NCBI RefSeq assembly: GCF_023546765.1
Contig: NZ_CP097484.1
Location: 1-64,000 of the forward strand
DNA: 64,000 nt
Direction of reading: 5' to 3'
Source of the DNA: Methylobacterium tardum
GTDB lineage: Bacteria > Pseudomonadota > Alphaproteobacteria > Rhizobiales > Beijerinckiaceae
Positions 19,508 to 27,925 of the stretch are shown here, piece by piece. The first letter of the stretch is position 1; each line of letters opens with the position of its first letter. The notes under the pieces are model-generated. The model worked only from the letters and a program-made list of their open reading frames with translations, had not been told where the DNA came from and did not search any database. A program made the position numbers and the translations under genes.

Positions 19508-20395
19508 ATGGACCGCACCCAGAAAGCCGCCCTGCTCAGTGCCGGTATCGGCGGCGCCGTCACGGCCCTGAAGTTCTACGCCGCGTGGCTCACCGGCAGC
19601 CTCGCGCTGTACTCGGACGCGCTGGAAAGCATCATCAACGTGGTCGCGGCGGTCGGCGCCTTCGTGGCCCTGCGGGTCGCCGCGCGTCCGGCCGACGAGG
19701 ATCACCCCTACGGTCACCACAAGGCCGAGTTCTTCTCCGCGGTGATCGAGGGTGCGCTGATCGTCGTGGCGGCGCTCTTGATTCTGCGCGAGGCGTATTT
19801 CGGTCTGCTCGCCCCCAGGCCCCTCGACGCGCCGGCCGTGGGTCTGGCGGTCAATGTCGGCGCGAGCATTGTCAACGCCGTCTGGGCTGTCGCCCTGATG
19901 CGCTGGGGGCGCCGGTGGCGTTCCCCGGCCCTCATCGCGGATGCGCGCCATGTCTTCGCCGATGTGGTCACCTCCGGAGGGGTCCTCGTGGGCGTCGGTG
20001 CCGTTGTGCTCACCGGGTACCCGGTCCTCGACCCGGTCGTGGCGGGTTTGGTCGCGCTCAATATCCTGTGGTCGGGCTTCCGGATGGTGCGCGAATCGGT
20101 CGACGGCTTGATGGACCGGGCTGCTCCCGCCGAGATGGTGTCGGAGATCCGCGCGCTCATCTCGCGGCACGGGGAGGGGGCGCTGGAAGCCCACGACGTC
20201 CGGACCCGCTCAGCCGGGCAGGCGACCTTCATCGATTTCCATCTCGTGGTGCCGGGCGCCATGACGGTCGAGGATTCACACGCCATCTGCGACCGGCTGG
20301 AATCGGCGCTTGAGACCACGATTCCAGGAGCGGTCGTGACGATCCACGTCGAGCCCGGCGAAGAGGCGAAGGCGCGGGGCCTGCCGGTGCTCTAG
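19508..20395 (+). CDS. Cation diffusion facilitator (CDF) metal exporter
   Basis: CDF proteins export divalent metals such as Zn, Fe, Co or Mn in exchange for protons. The 295-residue protein has six hydrophobic segments and the metal-site motifs LYSDALESIIN in segment 2 and DARHVFADVVTSGGV in segment 5 (His and Asp four apart), then a cytoplasmic C-terminal domain (EAHDVRTRSAGQATFIDFHLVV). HPYGHHKAEFFSA, a typical loop, follows segment 2. The metal is not certain. The start ATG at 19508 fits the family N-terminus (MDRTQKAALLSAG). Confidence 0.92.
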   Translation: MDRTQKAALLSAGIGGAVTALKFYAAWLTGSLALYSDALESIINVVAAVGAFVALRVAARPADEDHPYGHHKAEFFSAVIEGALIVVAALLILREAYFGLLAPRPLDAPAVGLAVNVGASIVNAVWAVALMRWGRRWRSPALIADARHVFADVVTSGGVLVGVGAVVLTGYPVLDPVVAGLVALNILWSGFRMVRESVDGLMDRAAPAEMVSEIRALISRHGEGALEAHDVRTRSAGQATFIDFHLVVPGAMTVEDSHAICDRLESALETTIPGAVVTIHVEPGEEAKARGLPVL

Positions 20396-20718
20396 CTGTC
20401 TCGAACGGCACGAGAGCCTTGATGCGACGACACACCGGTCTCAGCGGTCAGTTCAGCGCTCGGCGCCGATTGCGCAGGGCCGCTGGTCGGCCGCCCGAAC
20501 GGGCGATCTACGAGTCAGCGGGCTCTCTATCCGGCTGGCAAACAGAGCGGCGTTCCGAGCCTGTGTTGCCACAGCTGGTCGCTCAGAAACAAATCCTTCT
20601 TCCCCGATTAGACAAATCAGCTTGAGATCCCGCCTTTACAATCTGAACGAAGATAATCTTTACGTATTTGTGGTGTCGCTACGGTGTTCGGGGGAACACA
20701 ATCGCACATGAGGCCGGT
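20396..20718. other. Intergenic region upstream of the TadE/TadG-like gene
   Basis: This gap has no convincing gene. A short stem CGCCC-gaac-GGGCG at 20492-20505 could end the CDF transcript. From about 20585 the sequence turns AT-rich, unlike its surroundings, and probably holds the promoter of the gene at 20719; I cannot fix -35 and -10 boxes with confidence. Confidence 0.5.
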
Positions 20719-22137
20719 ATGGCCAGGCCGCGCAGGATTCCGACGCGCTCCGAAATCCGCAAAAACCGAACGCGCCGCGCTTGGTCACGACTTACCGCCG
20801 ATCGAAGCGGCGCCGTCGCCCTCATCTTCGGACTCGCCGGCACCGTCCTTCTCGGCCTCGTCGGGGGCGGCATCGATTACAGCCGCATGGTCTACCGCCG
20901 CAGCCAAATGCAGAATGCCGTCGATGCAGCGGTGCTCGGCGGAGGCAATACGCTGAAGCTTTCCCCCTCGAACGCCACGGCTGTGGCCAGCATTGTCCAG
21001 CGTCTCGTCGCGGAAAACGCGCCATCGCCGCCGGATCGACCGCTCTCCGTGGTGGTCAGCGTCAGCAGCGACAAGACCAGCGTCTCGGCGACCGCAACCG
21101 ATCAATTCAAATTGGCCTTCGGCGCCTTCGTCGGGCTCAAGGTTGTGCCGATCACCGTGCGCTCAACCGCGACGATCATGGGGAAGATGCGCCTGTGCCT
21201 GCTCACGCTGGACCCGGCCGCCGTCGGCAGCCTTCATCTTGAGAAGAACGCGAACCTGTCGGCGACGTCCTGCTCCCTCTACGCGGATTCGAATAGTCCG
21301 AAGGCCATCCAGGGCGACGACAACGCCATCGCCAAAGCCGACACGATCTGCAGCGTCGGTGGCTCGAACACGAGCCGCGCCAACTTCGCGCCGCCCGTCA
21401 CGTCGGGATGCCCGGCCATCGCCGACCCGTTGGCCGTGACCGTCAAGGCGCCGGTGCCCGGCAGCTGCGTCACGGTGAGCGCGTCGGCCGGGCCCGGCCC
21501 CGGGAAGGGGCCCGGGGGACCGGCCGCCGGCAACGTCGCCATCACCGCCAGCACGACGCTCGATCCCGGCACCTATTGCGGCGGGCTGCACATCTCGGGG
21601 TCTGCAAACGTCACGCTGAACCCGGGCGTCTACATCATCAAGGATGGTCCGCTGATCGTGGACGGCCAAGCGAGCATGACGGGTCAGGATGTCGGCTTCT
21701 ACTTTATGGGCGACGCCGCCGGCCTGCGCTTCGATGCCAACACGACGATCAGCCTCGCGGCGCCGGTCAGCGGACCGCTCGCGGGCTTCCTGATGACCGA
21801 GCAGCCCGGCGTCTCCGCGCCCGTGCCGCCGCCGCCGGGGCCGGCCGGCTCGCCGCCGTCACCGCCCGGACCGCCGTCCAAACCCCTGCGCGAGTACCGG
21901 ATCATCAGCAACAATGCCCGCACCATGCTGGGCACGATCTACCTGCCCTCCGGCCGGCTGATCATCGACGGCAGCGCGGCCGTCAGCGACCAGTCCGCCT
22001 ACACCGTCATCGTCGTGCAGCTGCTGGACCTCTACGACGGGCCGACCCTGTATCTGAACGCCAATTACGACGCGACCAGCGTTCCGGTGCCGAAGGGCGT
22101 CGGGCCGGTCAACGGGAAGATCCTGCTGACGCAGTGA
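20719..22137 (+). CDS. TadE/TadG-like pilus-assembly protein with C-terminal repeat domain
   Basis: The 472-residue protein starts with a basic stretch and DRSGAVALIFGLAGTVLLGLVGGGIDYSRMV split over residues about 28-58, the TadE/TadG membrane helix of tight-adherence pilus proteins, with RRSQMQNAVDAAVLGGG after it. The rest should be outside the cytoplasm. From about residue 170 it has a conserved cysteine region and a repetitive beta-rich part (NVTLNPGVYIIKDGPLIVDG, TYCGGLHISGSA) resembling a beta-helix, interrupted by a Pro/Gly-rich linker. No other tad genes are in the window. I start at the ATG at 20719; an upstream in-frame start adds 17 residues. Confidence 0.8.
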   Translation: MARPRRIPTRSEIRKNRTRRAWSRLTADRSGAVALIFGLAGTVLLGLVGGGIDYSRMVYRRSQMQNAVDAAVLGGGNTLKLSPSNATAVASIVQRLVAENAPSPPDRPLSVVVSVSSDKTSVSATATDQFKLAFGAFVGLKVVPITVRSTATIMGKMRLCLLTLDPAAVGSLHLEKNANLSATSCSLYADSNSPKAIQGDDNAIAKADTICSVGGSNTSRANFAPPVTSGCPAIADPLAVTVKAPVPGSCVTVSASAGPGPGKGPGGPAAGNVAITASTTLDPGTYCGGLHISGSANVTLNPGVYIIKDGPLIVDGQASMTGQDVGFYFMGDAAGLRFDANTTISLAAPVSGPLAGFLMTEQPGVSAPVPPPPGPAGSPPSPPGPPSKPLREYRIISNNARTMLGTIYLPSGRLIIDGSAAVSDQSAYTVIVVQLLDLYDGPTLYLNANYDATSVPVPKGVGPVNGKILLTQ

Positions 22138-22141
22138 CGAA

Positions 22142-22164
22142 ACGCGGCGCCCGTCGCGCCGCGT
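22142..22164 (+). terminator. Hairpin after the TadE/TadG-like gene
   Basis: ACGCGGCGC at 22142-22150 pairs perfectly with GCGCCGCGT at 22156-22164 around a five-base loop; outer GACG/CGTC pairs extend the stem over a two-base bulge. It begins a few bases after the stop codon. There is no U run. It lies between two convergent genes. Confidence 0.55.
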
Positions 22165-22212
22165 CGTCATCCCGGTCTCTGGTGAGCATCGTGGCCGCGC
22201 GACCGTCCTCCC

Positions 22213-23466
22213 TCAGCTCCAGGCGTGGAGCGGCGGGTTCACGCCGTTCAGGGCGTGGTTGCCGATGATCGCGTATTTCCACCGCACCGGATCGTGCAGC
22301 GTGTGCGTGCGGGCGTTGCGCCAGTGCCGGTCGAGATTCTCGGCGGCCAGCGTCGAGCGGGTGCCGGACAGCTCGAACAGCTTGTTGGCGGCGGCCAGCG
22401 CGACCTCGGTGGTCAGCACCTTCGCCTCGGCCGCGGCGAGCTGCGCCGCCGCGACGCTCTCCGCGCTCGGCTGAGCCACCGCCGCATCCAGGGCGAGACC
22501 GGCGCGGTCGAGGAGCGCCTCCGCGGCGTGCTGGCGGATGGTCAGGTCGCCGATCGCCTGAATCGTGTAAGGATCGTCGGAGGCGCGCTCCAGCCCGCTG
22601 TCGATCCAGGGCCGCGCCTTCTCGCGGACGAACCGGACGGTGTCGTCCAGGGCCTCGCGGCCGATCCCGGCATCGACCGCCGCCTGGATGATCTGAAACA
22701 CGGCACCATCGGCCTTGGGCGCCTCGTACCCCTTCCACGCCGGGACCAGATGGGTCTTGGGCACACGCACATCCTCGATCAGCACCGTGCCGCTTGCCGT
22801 GCCGCGCTGGCCGAAGCTCGACCAGTCGTCAATGACCGTAAGCCCCGGCGCGTCCCGTTCGGCGATGGCGTACCAGGCACGCCCCTGGTCATCGAGGGCG
22901 ACGATCGGCACGAGATGCGCGAGGAGCGCCCCGGTGGCGTAGAATTTTTGGCCGCGCACCACGACATAGTCGCCGTGGTCGGTGAAGCGGGTTTCGAAAT
23001 CGGCCGCCCGCTTGGTGCCCCGCTCCGAGAAGGCGTTTCCGAAGCGGGTGCCGCGCAGGACCGCCCCGAACAGGAGCCGCTTCTGCGCCTCGTCCGAGAC
23101 GGTCCTGATCGCCGCCACGATGCCCAGATGGTTCTGGGCGATCTGCGCGATCGCCGGATCGGCCGCCGCGATGATGGCGATCACAGCCGCGAGCGTCCGG
23201 TAGGAGACCTCCGGACCGCCATAGGCGCGCGGCACGTTGATCGACCACAGGCCGCTCTGGGAGAAGGCATCGAGCTCGGCGAGCGGCCGGATCGCATCCC
23301 GGTCGCGCTCGGAGGCGCCGGCTCGAAACGCGCCGGCGAGGCGTCGGGCGACGGCCAGCGCCTCGGCATCGTCACGAATCACGTGGGCGGGGGAGGGCGG
23401 ACGCGCAGGACCAGGTGCCCCCGGGCGCTGCGGTTCGAGCGTGCGCGCATCGACAGCAATGTTCAT
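22213..23466 (-). CDS. sfnB: SfnB-type acyl-CoA-dehydrogenase-like flavoprotein (sulfur acquisition)
   Basis: The 417-residue protein has the acyl-CoA dehydrogenase fold: an N-terminal helical domain, GNAFSERGTKR and VRGQKFYATGALLAHLVPI in the middle, and a C-terminal helical bundle (YTIQAIGDLTIRQHAAEALLDRAG). Members with this pattern next to SfnG are called SfnB and belong to sulfur-scavenging flavin monooxygenase relatives (DszC/SfnB group), not to fatty acid oxidation. It follows sfnG by about 40 bases on the same strand, so the two are probably one transcript. Its exact reaction is not established. Confidence 0.85.
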   Translation of the reverse strand: MNIAVDARTLEPQRPGAPGPARPPSPAHVIRDDAEALAVARRLAGAFRAGASERDRDAIRPLAELDAFSQSGLWSINVPRAYGGPEVSYRTLAAVIAIIAAADPAIAQIAQNHLGIVAAIRTVSDEAQKRLLFGAVLRGTRFGNAFSERGTKRAADFETRFTDHGDYVVVRGQKFYATGALLAHLVPIVALDDQGRAWYAIAERDAPGLTVIDDWSSFGQRGTASGTVLIEDVRVPKTHLVPAWKGYEAPKADGAVFQIIQAAVDAGIGREALDDTVRFVREKARPWIDSGLERASDDPYTIQAIGDLTIRQHAAEALLDRAGLALDAAVAQPSAESVAAAQLAAAEAKVLTTEVALAAANKLFELSGTRSTLAAENLDRHWRNARTHTLHDPVRWKYAIIGNHALNGVNPPLHAWS

Positions 23467-23505
23467 GGCTCACTCCGACAGACAGGTGGCTTCGATGCGG
23501 ACCGG

Positions 23506-24621
23506 TCAGGCCGCCTCGGCGCGCTTCTCGCGCGCGGATTCGAGGGCGCGGACCCGCGGAATGACGTGCTGGCCGAAATACGCCACGTCCTCCTGGAAGT
23601 GCAGGAAGGCGAGCAGCGCGAGGTCGGCCCCGGCATCCTTGAGGGCCAGGATCCGCTCGGCGATCTGGTCGGGCGTCCCGATCAGGTTGGTCTTGAAGCC
23701 ATCGTTGTACTGGACGAGATCCTCGAAGCTGGATTTCGCCCAATTGCCCTCGCCCTCCGGTGAGGCCTTGCCGGCATTCTTCACCTCGTGGCCGAAGGCC
23801 TTCACGGCATCCGGATCGGCGTGATCGATGATCTCCTGCAGGACCGCCCGGGCCTCTTCCTCGGTATCGCGCGCGATCACGAAGGCGTTCACGCCGACCC
23901 GCGGATGGTTGCCGGTTTCGGCGGCCTTGGCGCGGATGTCGTCCACCTGGGCGCGGATGTTCTCCGGCGTGTTGCCGTTGGTGAAATACCAATCGGACAC
24001 CCGGGCGGCCATGTCGCGCGCCGCCCGCGACGAGCCGCCCTGAAAGATCTCGGGCAGCGGCTCCAGGGGCTTCGGCTTCAGCGTGTAGTCACTGTAGCGG
24101 TAGAAGTCGCCGCGGAAGGTGAAGCTGTCCTGGGTCCAGATCCCGCGCAGGCTGCGGATGAACTCCTCGGAGCGGCGGTAGCGCTCGTCATGGTCGAGCC
24201 ATGGCTCGCCGATCGCCCGGAACTCGCCCGAGAACCAGCCCGAGACGATGTTGACCGCGATCCGGCCCCCGCTGAGCTGCGAGATCGTGGCGATCTGCTT
24301 GGCGGCGAGCGTCGGGTTCCAGGGCCCCGGCAGGATCGCGGCGATCACCTTGAGCTTCGACGTGGCGGCCAGGAGGGCATGGCTGAAGGCCACCGACTCG
24401 TGCTGGTACTCCGCGCAGTAGCCGGCCGTGAAGCGGATCTGGGTCAGGCCGTAATCGAACCCGGCCTCCTCGGCGATCTGCGCGAGGCGGCGGTTGTACG
24501 CGCCGTCCCAGCTGGTCCGCTGCGGGATCTTGCTGATCACGAGGCCGCCCGACACGTTGGGCACCCAATAGGCGAAGCGGATCGGCTCCCGCGGCGCCTG
24601 GTCGACGAAATGGCTGGTCAT
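23506..24621 (-). CDS. sfnG: FMNH2-dependent dimethyl sulfone monooxygenase
   Basis: SfnG converts dimethyl sulfone to methanesulfinate with reduced FMN and oxygen, feeding sulfur assimilation. The 371-residue protein is a luciferase-like TIM barrel and matches the Pseudomonas SfnG pattern through its length: FAYWVPNVSGGLVISKI, QRTSWDGAYNRRLAQIAE, IRFTAGYCAEYQHESVAFSH, ILPGPWNPTLAAKQ, NIVSGWFSGEFRAIGEPW and GEGNWAKSSFEDLVQYNDGF. I start at the ATG at 24621 (MTSHFVDQ). The NADH:FMN reductase it needs is not in the window. An inverted repeat lies about 105-120 bases upstream. Confidence 0.93.
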   Translation of the reverse strand: MTSHFVDQAPREPIRFAYWVPNVSGGLVISKIPQRTSWDGAYNRRLAQIAEEAGFDYGLTQIRFTAGYCAEYQHESVAFSHALLAATSKLKVIAAILPGPWNPTLAAKQIATISQLSGGRIAVNIVSGWFSGEFRAIGEPWLDHDERYRRSEEFIRSLRGIWTQDSFTFRGDFYRYSDYTLKPKPLEPLPEIFQGGSSRAARDMAARVSDWYFTNGNTPENIRAQVDDIRAKAAETGNHPRVGVNAFVIARDTEEEARAVLQEIIDHADPDAVKAFGHEVKNAGKASPEGEGNWAKSSFEDLVQYNDGFKTNLIGTPDQIAERILALKDAGADLALLAFLHFQEDVAYFGQHVIPRVRALESAREKRAEAA

Positions 24622-24724
24622 CCGGCGTAACCTCTGATTGCACGACGTCAGCGCGTCGTGTTCTCTTCGGATGATCGCCGCAAACTGAATACACGATGCA
24701 GAAGGCGGTCGATCGCTCAAGAAC

Positions 24725-24740
24725 ACGGAAAGTATTCCGT
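24725..24740. promoter_or_regulatory. Candidate operator upstream of sfnG
   Basis: ACGGAA-AGTA-TTCCGT is a perfect 6-4-6 inverted repeat, 104-119 bases upstream of the sfnG start and between the sfn and cox gene groups. Sulfur-starvation genes are often controlled by LysR-type or sigma-54 activators that bind such upstream sites. The assignment rests on symmetry and position only. Confidence 0.45.
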
Positions 24741-24834
24741 CGCGATCGTCTCAGGTCAAAGGAATGCGCTGCTTTTTTGGCGCGCCAATGGACGACACTT
24801 TTCTTTCGGGAGCGGCACCCGACGCGGCTTTGTT

Positions 24835-25593
24835 CTATGCGGTCCGCGACGCGTCGGCATCGTGCAAACGCCGCCACGCGAAGACCGAGAAGACCGCCAC
24901 CAGGCAGGCCGCAAGGCCGAACCACGTGAACGCGTATTGCAAGTGGTTGTTGGGCAGATCGACCCGCAGCTGGCCGCCGCGCGGCCACGTGGTCTGGCCG
25001 GGGACCGCATCGGCCTCGATCAGGTAGGGCGCCACGTCGGTCAGGCCCCGGGCGGCCGCGATGCCACGGACGTCGCGGTTGAACCACTCGCCGCGCGCCG
25101 GGTCCGGCTCCGGTACGAACATCCCGCGCGCCTCGCTGGCGCGGAGGATCCCGGTGACGACCGCCGGCCCCTCCACCAGCCCGTCGCGCCGGTCAGCCTT
25201 CGCCTTCAGCTCCGTCGGCACGAAGCCGCGGTTCACCAGAACGGTACCGCCCTCGACGCGCGCGAACGGCGTGAGCACGTAATAGCCCTGCAAGGCCCGG
25301 CCCGGGGTCTCTCCCGCGGCGAGGCCGTGGACCAGCGTCTCGCGATCGTTGAGGAAGTGGCCCGAGACGCGGACGTGACGGAATTCGTCACGAGCCTCGT
25401 TCCACGTATCCGGTGCCGGCGGCGCGACTGGCTCGGCGCGGCTCTGCTGCAGGATCCGGGCGATCAGATCCTCCTTCCAGGCCTTGCGCTGGAGCTGCCA
25501 GGTTCCGAGGCCCAGGAGGATCGCCAGGGCGATCAGGGAGGCTAGCCCCGGCGCGACGAGGTCCCGCCACGCAGCGCAACGCGATCCGGTCAC
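24835..25593 (-). CDS. SURF1-family cytochrome c oxidase assembly protein
   Basis: SURF1 helps insert haem a into subunit I of cytochrome c oxidase. The 252-residue protein has the family plan of two membrane segments, at about residues 12-32 (IALAILLGLGTWQLQRKAWK) and near the C-terminus (YAFTWFGLAACLVAVFSVFA), enclosing a periplasmic domain with LTPFARVEGGTVLVNRGFVP and NNHLQYAFTW. The start is a GTG at 25593 that overlaps the stop of the DUF983 gene (GTGA), so the two are translationally coupled. It is the last gene of the cox group. Confidence 0.9.
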   Translation of the reverse strand: MTGSRCAAWRDLVAPGLASLIALAILLGLGTWQLQRKAWKEDLIARILQQSRAEPVAPPAPDTWNEARDEFRHVRVSGHFLNDRETLVHGLAAGETPGRALQGYYVLTPFARVEGGTVLVNRGFVPTELKAKADRRDGLVEGPAVVTGILRASEARGMFVPEPDPARGEWFNRDVRGIAAARGLTDVAPYLIEADAVPGQTTWPRGGQLRVDLPNNHLQYAFTWFGLAACLVAVFSVFAWRRLHDADASRTA

Positions 25594-25964
25594 CGCTCGA
25601 AGCGTCCCTCTTCGGCCTTGTTGCTGTACTGGAGCGCGATCAGCATGCCCTTGAGCGGCCGGACCAGGATCAGGCTGAGGCCGATCGAGAGCGTGCCAGC
25701 CACGAGCGCGTGGACCCAGATCGGCGGCTCGTAGGTGATCTCCATCCAGAGGGCGAGACCGACCACGATCAGGCCGACGATCGACATCACGAAGAAGGCC
25801 GGACCGTCCGCCGAATCGAAGCTCGCAAAATCGAGCCCGCACGCCTCGCAGGACGGGCGCAGGGTCAGGTAGCCCTTGAACAGGTGGCCCTCGCCGCAGC
25901 GTGGGCAGCGGCCCCGCAAGCCCGTCGGGATCGGGGGCAGCGCCGCATAATGTCGTTGATCCAC
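25590..25964 (-). CDS. DUF983 membrane protein of the cytochrome oxidase cluster
   Basis: The 124-residue protein has an N-terminal zinc-ribbon-like pair, CPRCG and CEAC, around LRGRCPRCGEGHLFKGYLTL, followed by two membrane helices (FFVMSIVGLIVVGLALWMEI and LVAGTLSIGLSLILVRPL). DUF983 genes commonly sit between ctaE and surf1 in alphaproteobacteria and are thought to assist oxidase assembly; the mechanism is unknown. I choose the GTG at 25964 because GGAG lies seven bases upstream; a GTG six bases earlier is too close to that site. Confidence 0.85.
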   Translation of the reverse strand: MDQRHYAALPPIPTGLRGRCPRCGEGHLFKGYLTLRPSCEACGLDFASFDSADGPAFFVMSIVGLIVVGLALWMEITYEPPIWVHALVAGTLSIGLSLILVRPLKGMLIALQYSNKAEEGRFER

Positions 25965-26056
25965 GTGCACACTCCAGACCAGGCCGGGGATACCGCGATC
26001 ACGCGGCGTCCGGGCCCTCCACCGCGATATGGGGATTCGCGGCGGCCGGATACGAA

Positions 26057-26078
26057 AAGGGCGGCCGGAGCCGCCCTT
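26057..26078 (-). terminator. Terminator after ctaE
   Basis: AAGGGCGGC at 26057-26065 pairs perfectly with GCCGCCCTT at 26070-26078 around a four-base loop. Read on the minus strand the stem is followed by TTTT, a classical intrinsic terminator about 36 bases after the ctaE stop. It separates ctaE from the DUF983-SURF1 pair. Confidence 0.8.
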
Positions 26079-26113
26079 CGCAAAGCCGCCATGCAGCGGC
26101 GGGATGGATCGCC

Positions 26114-26977
26114 TCAGTGGGCGCCGCCGCCGTGGAAGACGCCCGAGCCCCACACGTAGATGGCGGCGAACAGGAACAGCCACACGACATCGACGAAGTG
26201 CCAGTACCAAGCGGCGAACTCGAAGCCGAGGTGCTGCCGCGGGGTGAACTGGCCCGCATAGGCGCGGAACAGGCAGACGGCCAGGAAGATGGTGCCGATG
26301 ATGACGTGGGCACCGTGGAAGCCCGTCGCCATGAAGAAGGTCGACGAGTAGATGCTGCCCGAGAAGCCGAACTCGGCGTGGCTGTACTCGTAGGCCTGGC
26401 AGGCCGTGAACAGCACGCCGAGGATGATGGTCAGCCACAGGCCGTACTTCAGCCCCTTCCGGTCGCCGTGGAGCAGGGCGTGGTGCGCCCAGGTGACGGT
26501 CGTGCCGGACGTGAGCAGGATCAGCGTGTTGAGAAGCGGCAGATGCCACGGATCGAACGCCTCGATGCCCTTCGGCGGCCAGACGCCGCCGGTGAACTCC
26601 ACGCGGGAGACCTGGATCGGGTCGGCGGTGTAGAGCGCGGCCTCGAAATAGGCCCAGAACCACGCGACGAAGAACATCACCTCGGAGGCGATGAACATCA
26701 TCATGCCGTAGCGGTGATGCAGCTGGACGACGCGGGTGTGATCGCCGGAATTGGCCTCGTGCGCCACGTCCTTCCACCACGAGAACATGGTGTAGAGGAC
26801 GCCGATCGTCCCGGCGCCGAAAATGTACGGGCCCGGGGTCAGGGTGCCGATCTGCAGGCTCTTCATCCAGAAGACGGCGCCGAACGCCATCAGGAAGCCC
26901 GAGAAGGCGCCGATCAGCGGCCACGGACTCGGATTCAGGATGTGAAAGTCATGATTCTTGGCGTGCGCCTCGGCCAT
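26114..26977 (-). CDS. ctaE: Cytochrome c oxidase subunit III
   Basis: Subunit III stabilises the aa3 oxidase core. The 287-residue protein has seven membrane helices and family motifs including the N-terminal [50 protein letters not shown] and the C-terminal [20 protein letters not shown] start at the ATG at 26977 ([12 protein letters not shown]); upstream in-frame sequence is unlike the family. It follows ctaG by about 155 bases on the minus strand in the usual ctaC-D-B-F-G-E order. Confidence 0.97.
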   Translation of the reverse strand: MAEAHAKNHDFHILNPSPWPLIGAFSGFLMAFGAVFWMKSLQIGTLTPGPYIFGAGTIGVLYTMFSWWKDVAHEANSGDHTRVVQLHHRYGMMMFIASEVMFFVAWFWAYFEAALYTADPIQVSRVEFTGGVWPPKGIEAFDPWHLPLLNTLILLTSGTTVTWAHHALLHGDRKGLKYGLWLTIILGVLFTACQAYEYSHAEFGFSGSIYSSTFFMATGFHGAHVIIGTIFLAVCLFRAYAGQFTPRQHLGFEFAAWYWHFVDVVWLFLFAAIYVWGSGVFHGGGAH

Positions 26978-27133
26978 CGTCCCGTCGCTCCTCACCCTCG
27001 CGCCCTGCGCCGTTCCCGGCTTCCGGCCTGTCGCTTGCTCTTGGCAGACTTGTTGGCCGGGCGCGGCACGGACCACACCCAAGCTTGTCCGCACGTGTAG
27101 TCGGTGCGGGCCCGTCTTGTCACGGGTCCGCGA

Positions 27134-27745
27134 TCAGAAATCCCGCTTCGTGCCCGAAGAACCGGAATTCGCCACGGCGGCCGTCACCGGCTGACCGTTC
27201 TTCGAGGCGAAGTAGGTGTAGGACAGCGTCATCTCCGAGAGATGCGCGGTGTTGGAATCGTCGCGGACCGCCGGATCGACATAGAAGACCACGGGCACGT
27301 CCAGAGTCTCGCCCGGCTGCAGCGTCTGCTCGTTGAAGCAGAAGCAGGCGATCTTGACGAAGTAGCCGCCCATTAGACCGGGCTGGACGTTGAACGTGGC
27401 CACGCCGGTGGACGGCTTGCTGCCGGTGTTCTGCACCCGGAAGAAGACGGTCTTGGTCTCGCCGAGCTTCGCGTCGATGCTGTTCGCCTCGGGCGCGAAC
27501 TTCCAGGGCAGCCCCGGCGCGACGTTCGTGTCGAAATGCACGACCATGCTGTCGTCGGTGCGCGCCGCCGATGCCGCGAGCGCCGGTCCCTGGCGCGGCG
27601 TGCCGTCATAGCCTGTGGCCTTGCAGAAGGCGTCGTAGAGCGGCACCGACGCGAAGGCGAGGCCGATCATGCCGACCGCGAGCCCGGCGCAAGCGAACGC
27701 GGTCCGTGTTGCGCCGCGGGCGGGATCGGGACGGTTTGCGGTCAT
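27134..27745 (-). CDS. ctaG: Cytochrome c oxidase assembly protein CtaG (Cox11)
   Basis: CtaG/Cox11 delivers copper to the CuB site of subunit I. The 203-residue protein has one N-terminal membrane segment (AGLAVGMIGLAFASVPLYDAF), the family motif PLYDAFCKATG, and a periplasmic immunoglobulin-like domain with the copper-binding KIACFCFNEQTL pair of cysteines and PVVFYVDP. Length is typical. It lies 10 bases downstream of the small ctaF gene. Confidence 0.95.
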   Translation of the reverse strand: MTANRPDPARGATRTAFACAGLAVGMIGLAFASVPLYDAFCKATGYDGTPRQGPALAASAARTDDSMVVHFDTNVAPGLPWKFAPEANSIDAKLGETKTVFFRVQNTGSKPSTGVATFNVQPGLMGGYFVKIACFCFNEQTLQPGETLDVPVVFYVDPAVRDDSNTAHLSEMTLSYTYFASKNGQPVTAAVANSGSSGTKRDF

Positions 27746-27755
27746 CGCGACCTCT

Positions 27756-27920
27756 TCAGAGCGGCCGGCTGAGGATCTGCGGCCCGAGCTTGACGATCGT
27801 CAGCACGAAGAACAGCAAGACCCAGGCGCCGAGCGCCAGGGCGATCGCCACCGAGCGCTTCCGGCGGCGTGCCTCTTCGGCGGGGGTCAGCGGGCGATAC
27901 TGGACGTCGGGCTCGGGCAT
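27756..27920 (-). CDS. Small membrane protein CtaF/CoxF of the oxidase operon
   Basis: This 54-residue protein lies between ctaB and ctaG, starting MPEPDVQYRPLTPAEEARRR and continuing with a single membrane helix (SVAIALALGAWVLLFFVLTI). Such short proteins occupy this slot in most alphaproteobacterial cta operons. The role is not known, though an assembly or stability function is assumed from conserved position. It starts five bases after the ctaB stop. Confidence 0.85.
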   Translation of the reverse strand: MPEPDVQYRPLTPAEEARRRKRSVAIALALGAWVLLFFVLTIVKLGPQILSRPL

Positions 27921-27925
27921 GGCGA

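Noticed and set aside
20419..20625. A 68-codon open frame upstream of the TadE/TadG-like gene
   Set aside because: Arg-rich, no ribosome site, no family-like pattern, and it covers a region that turns AT-rich.
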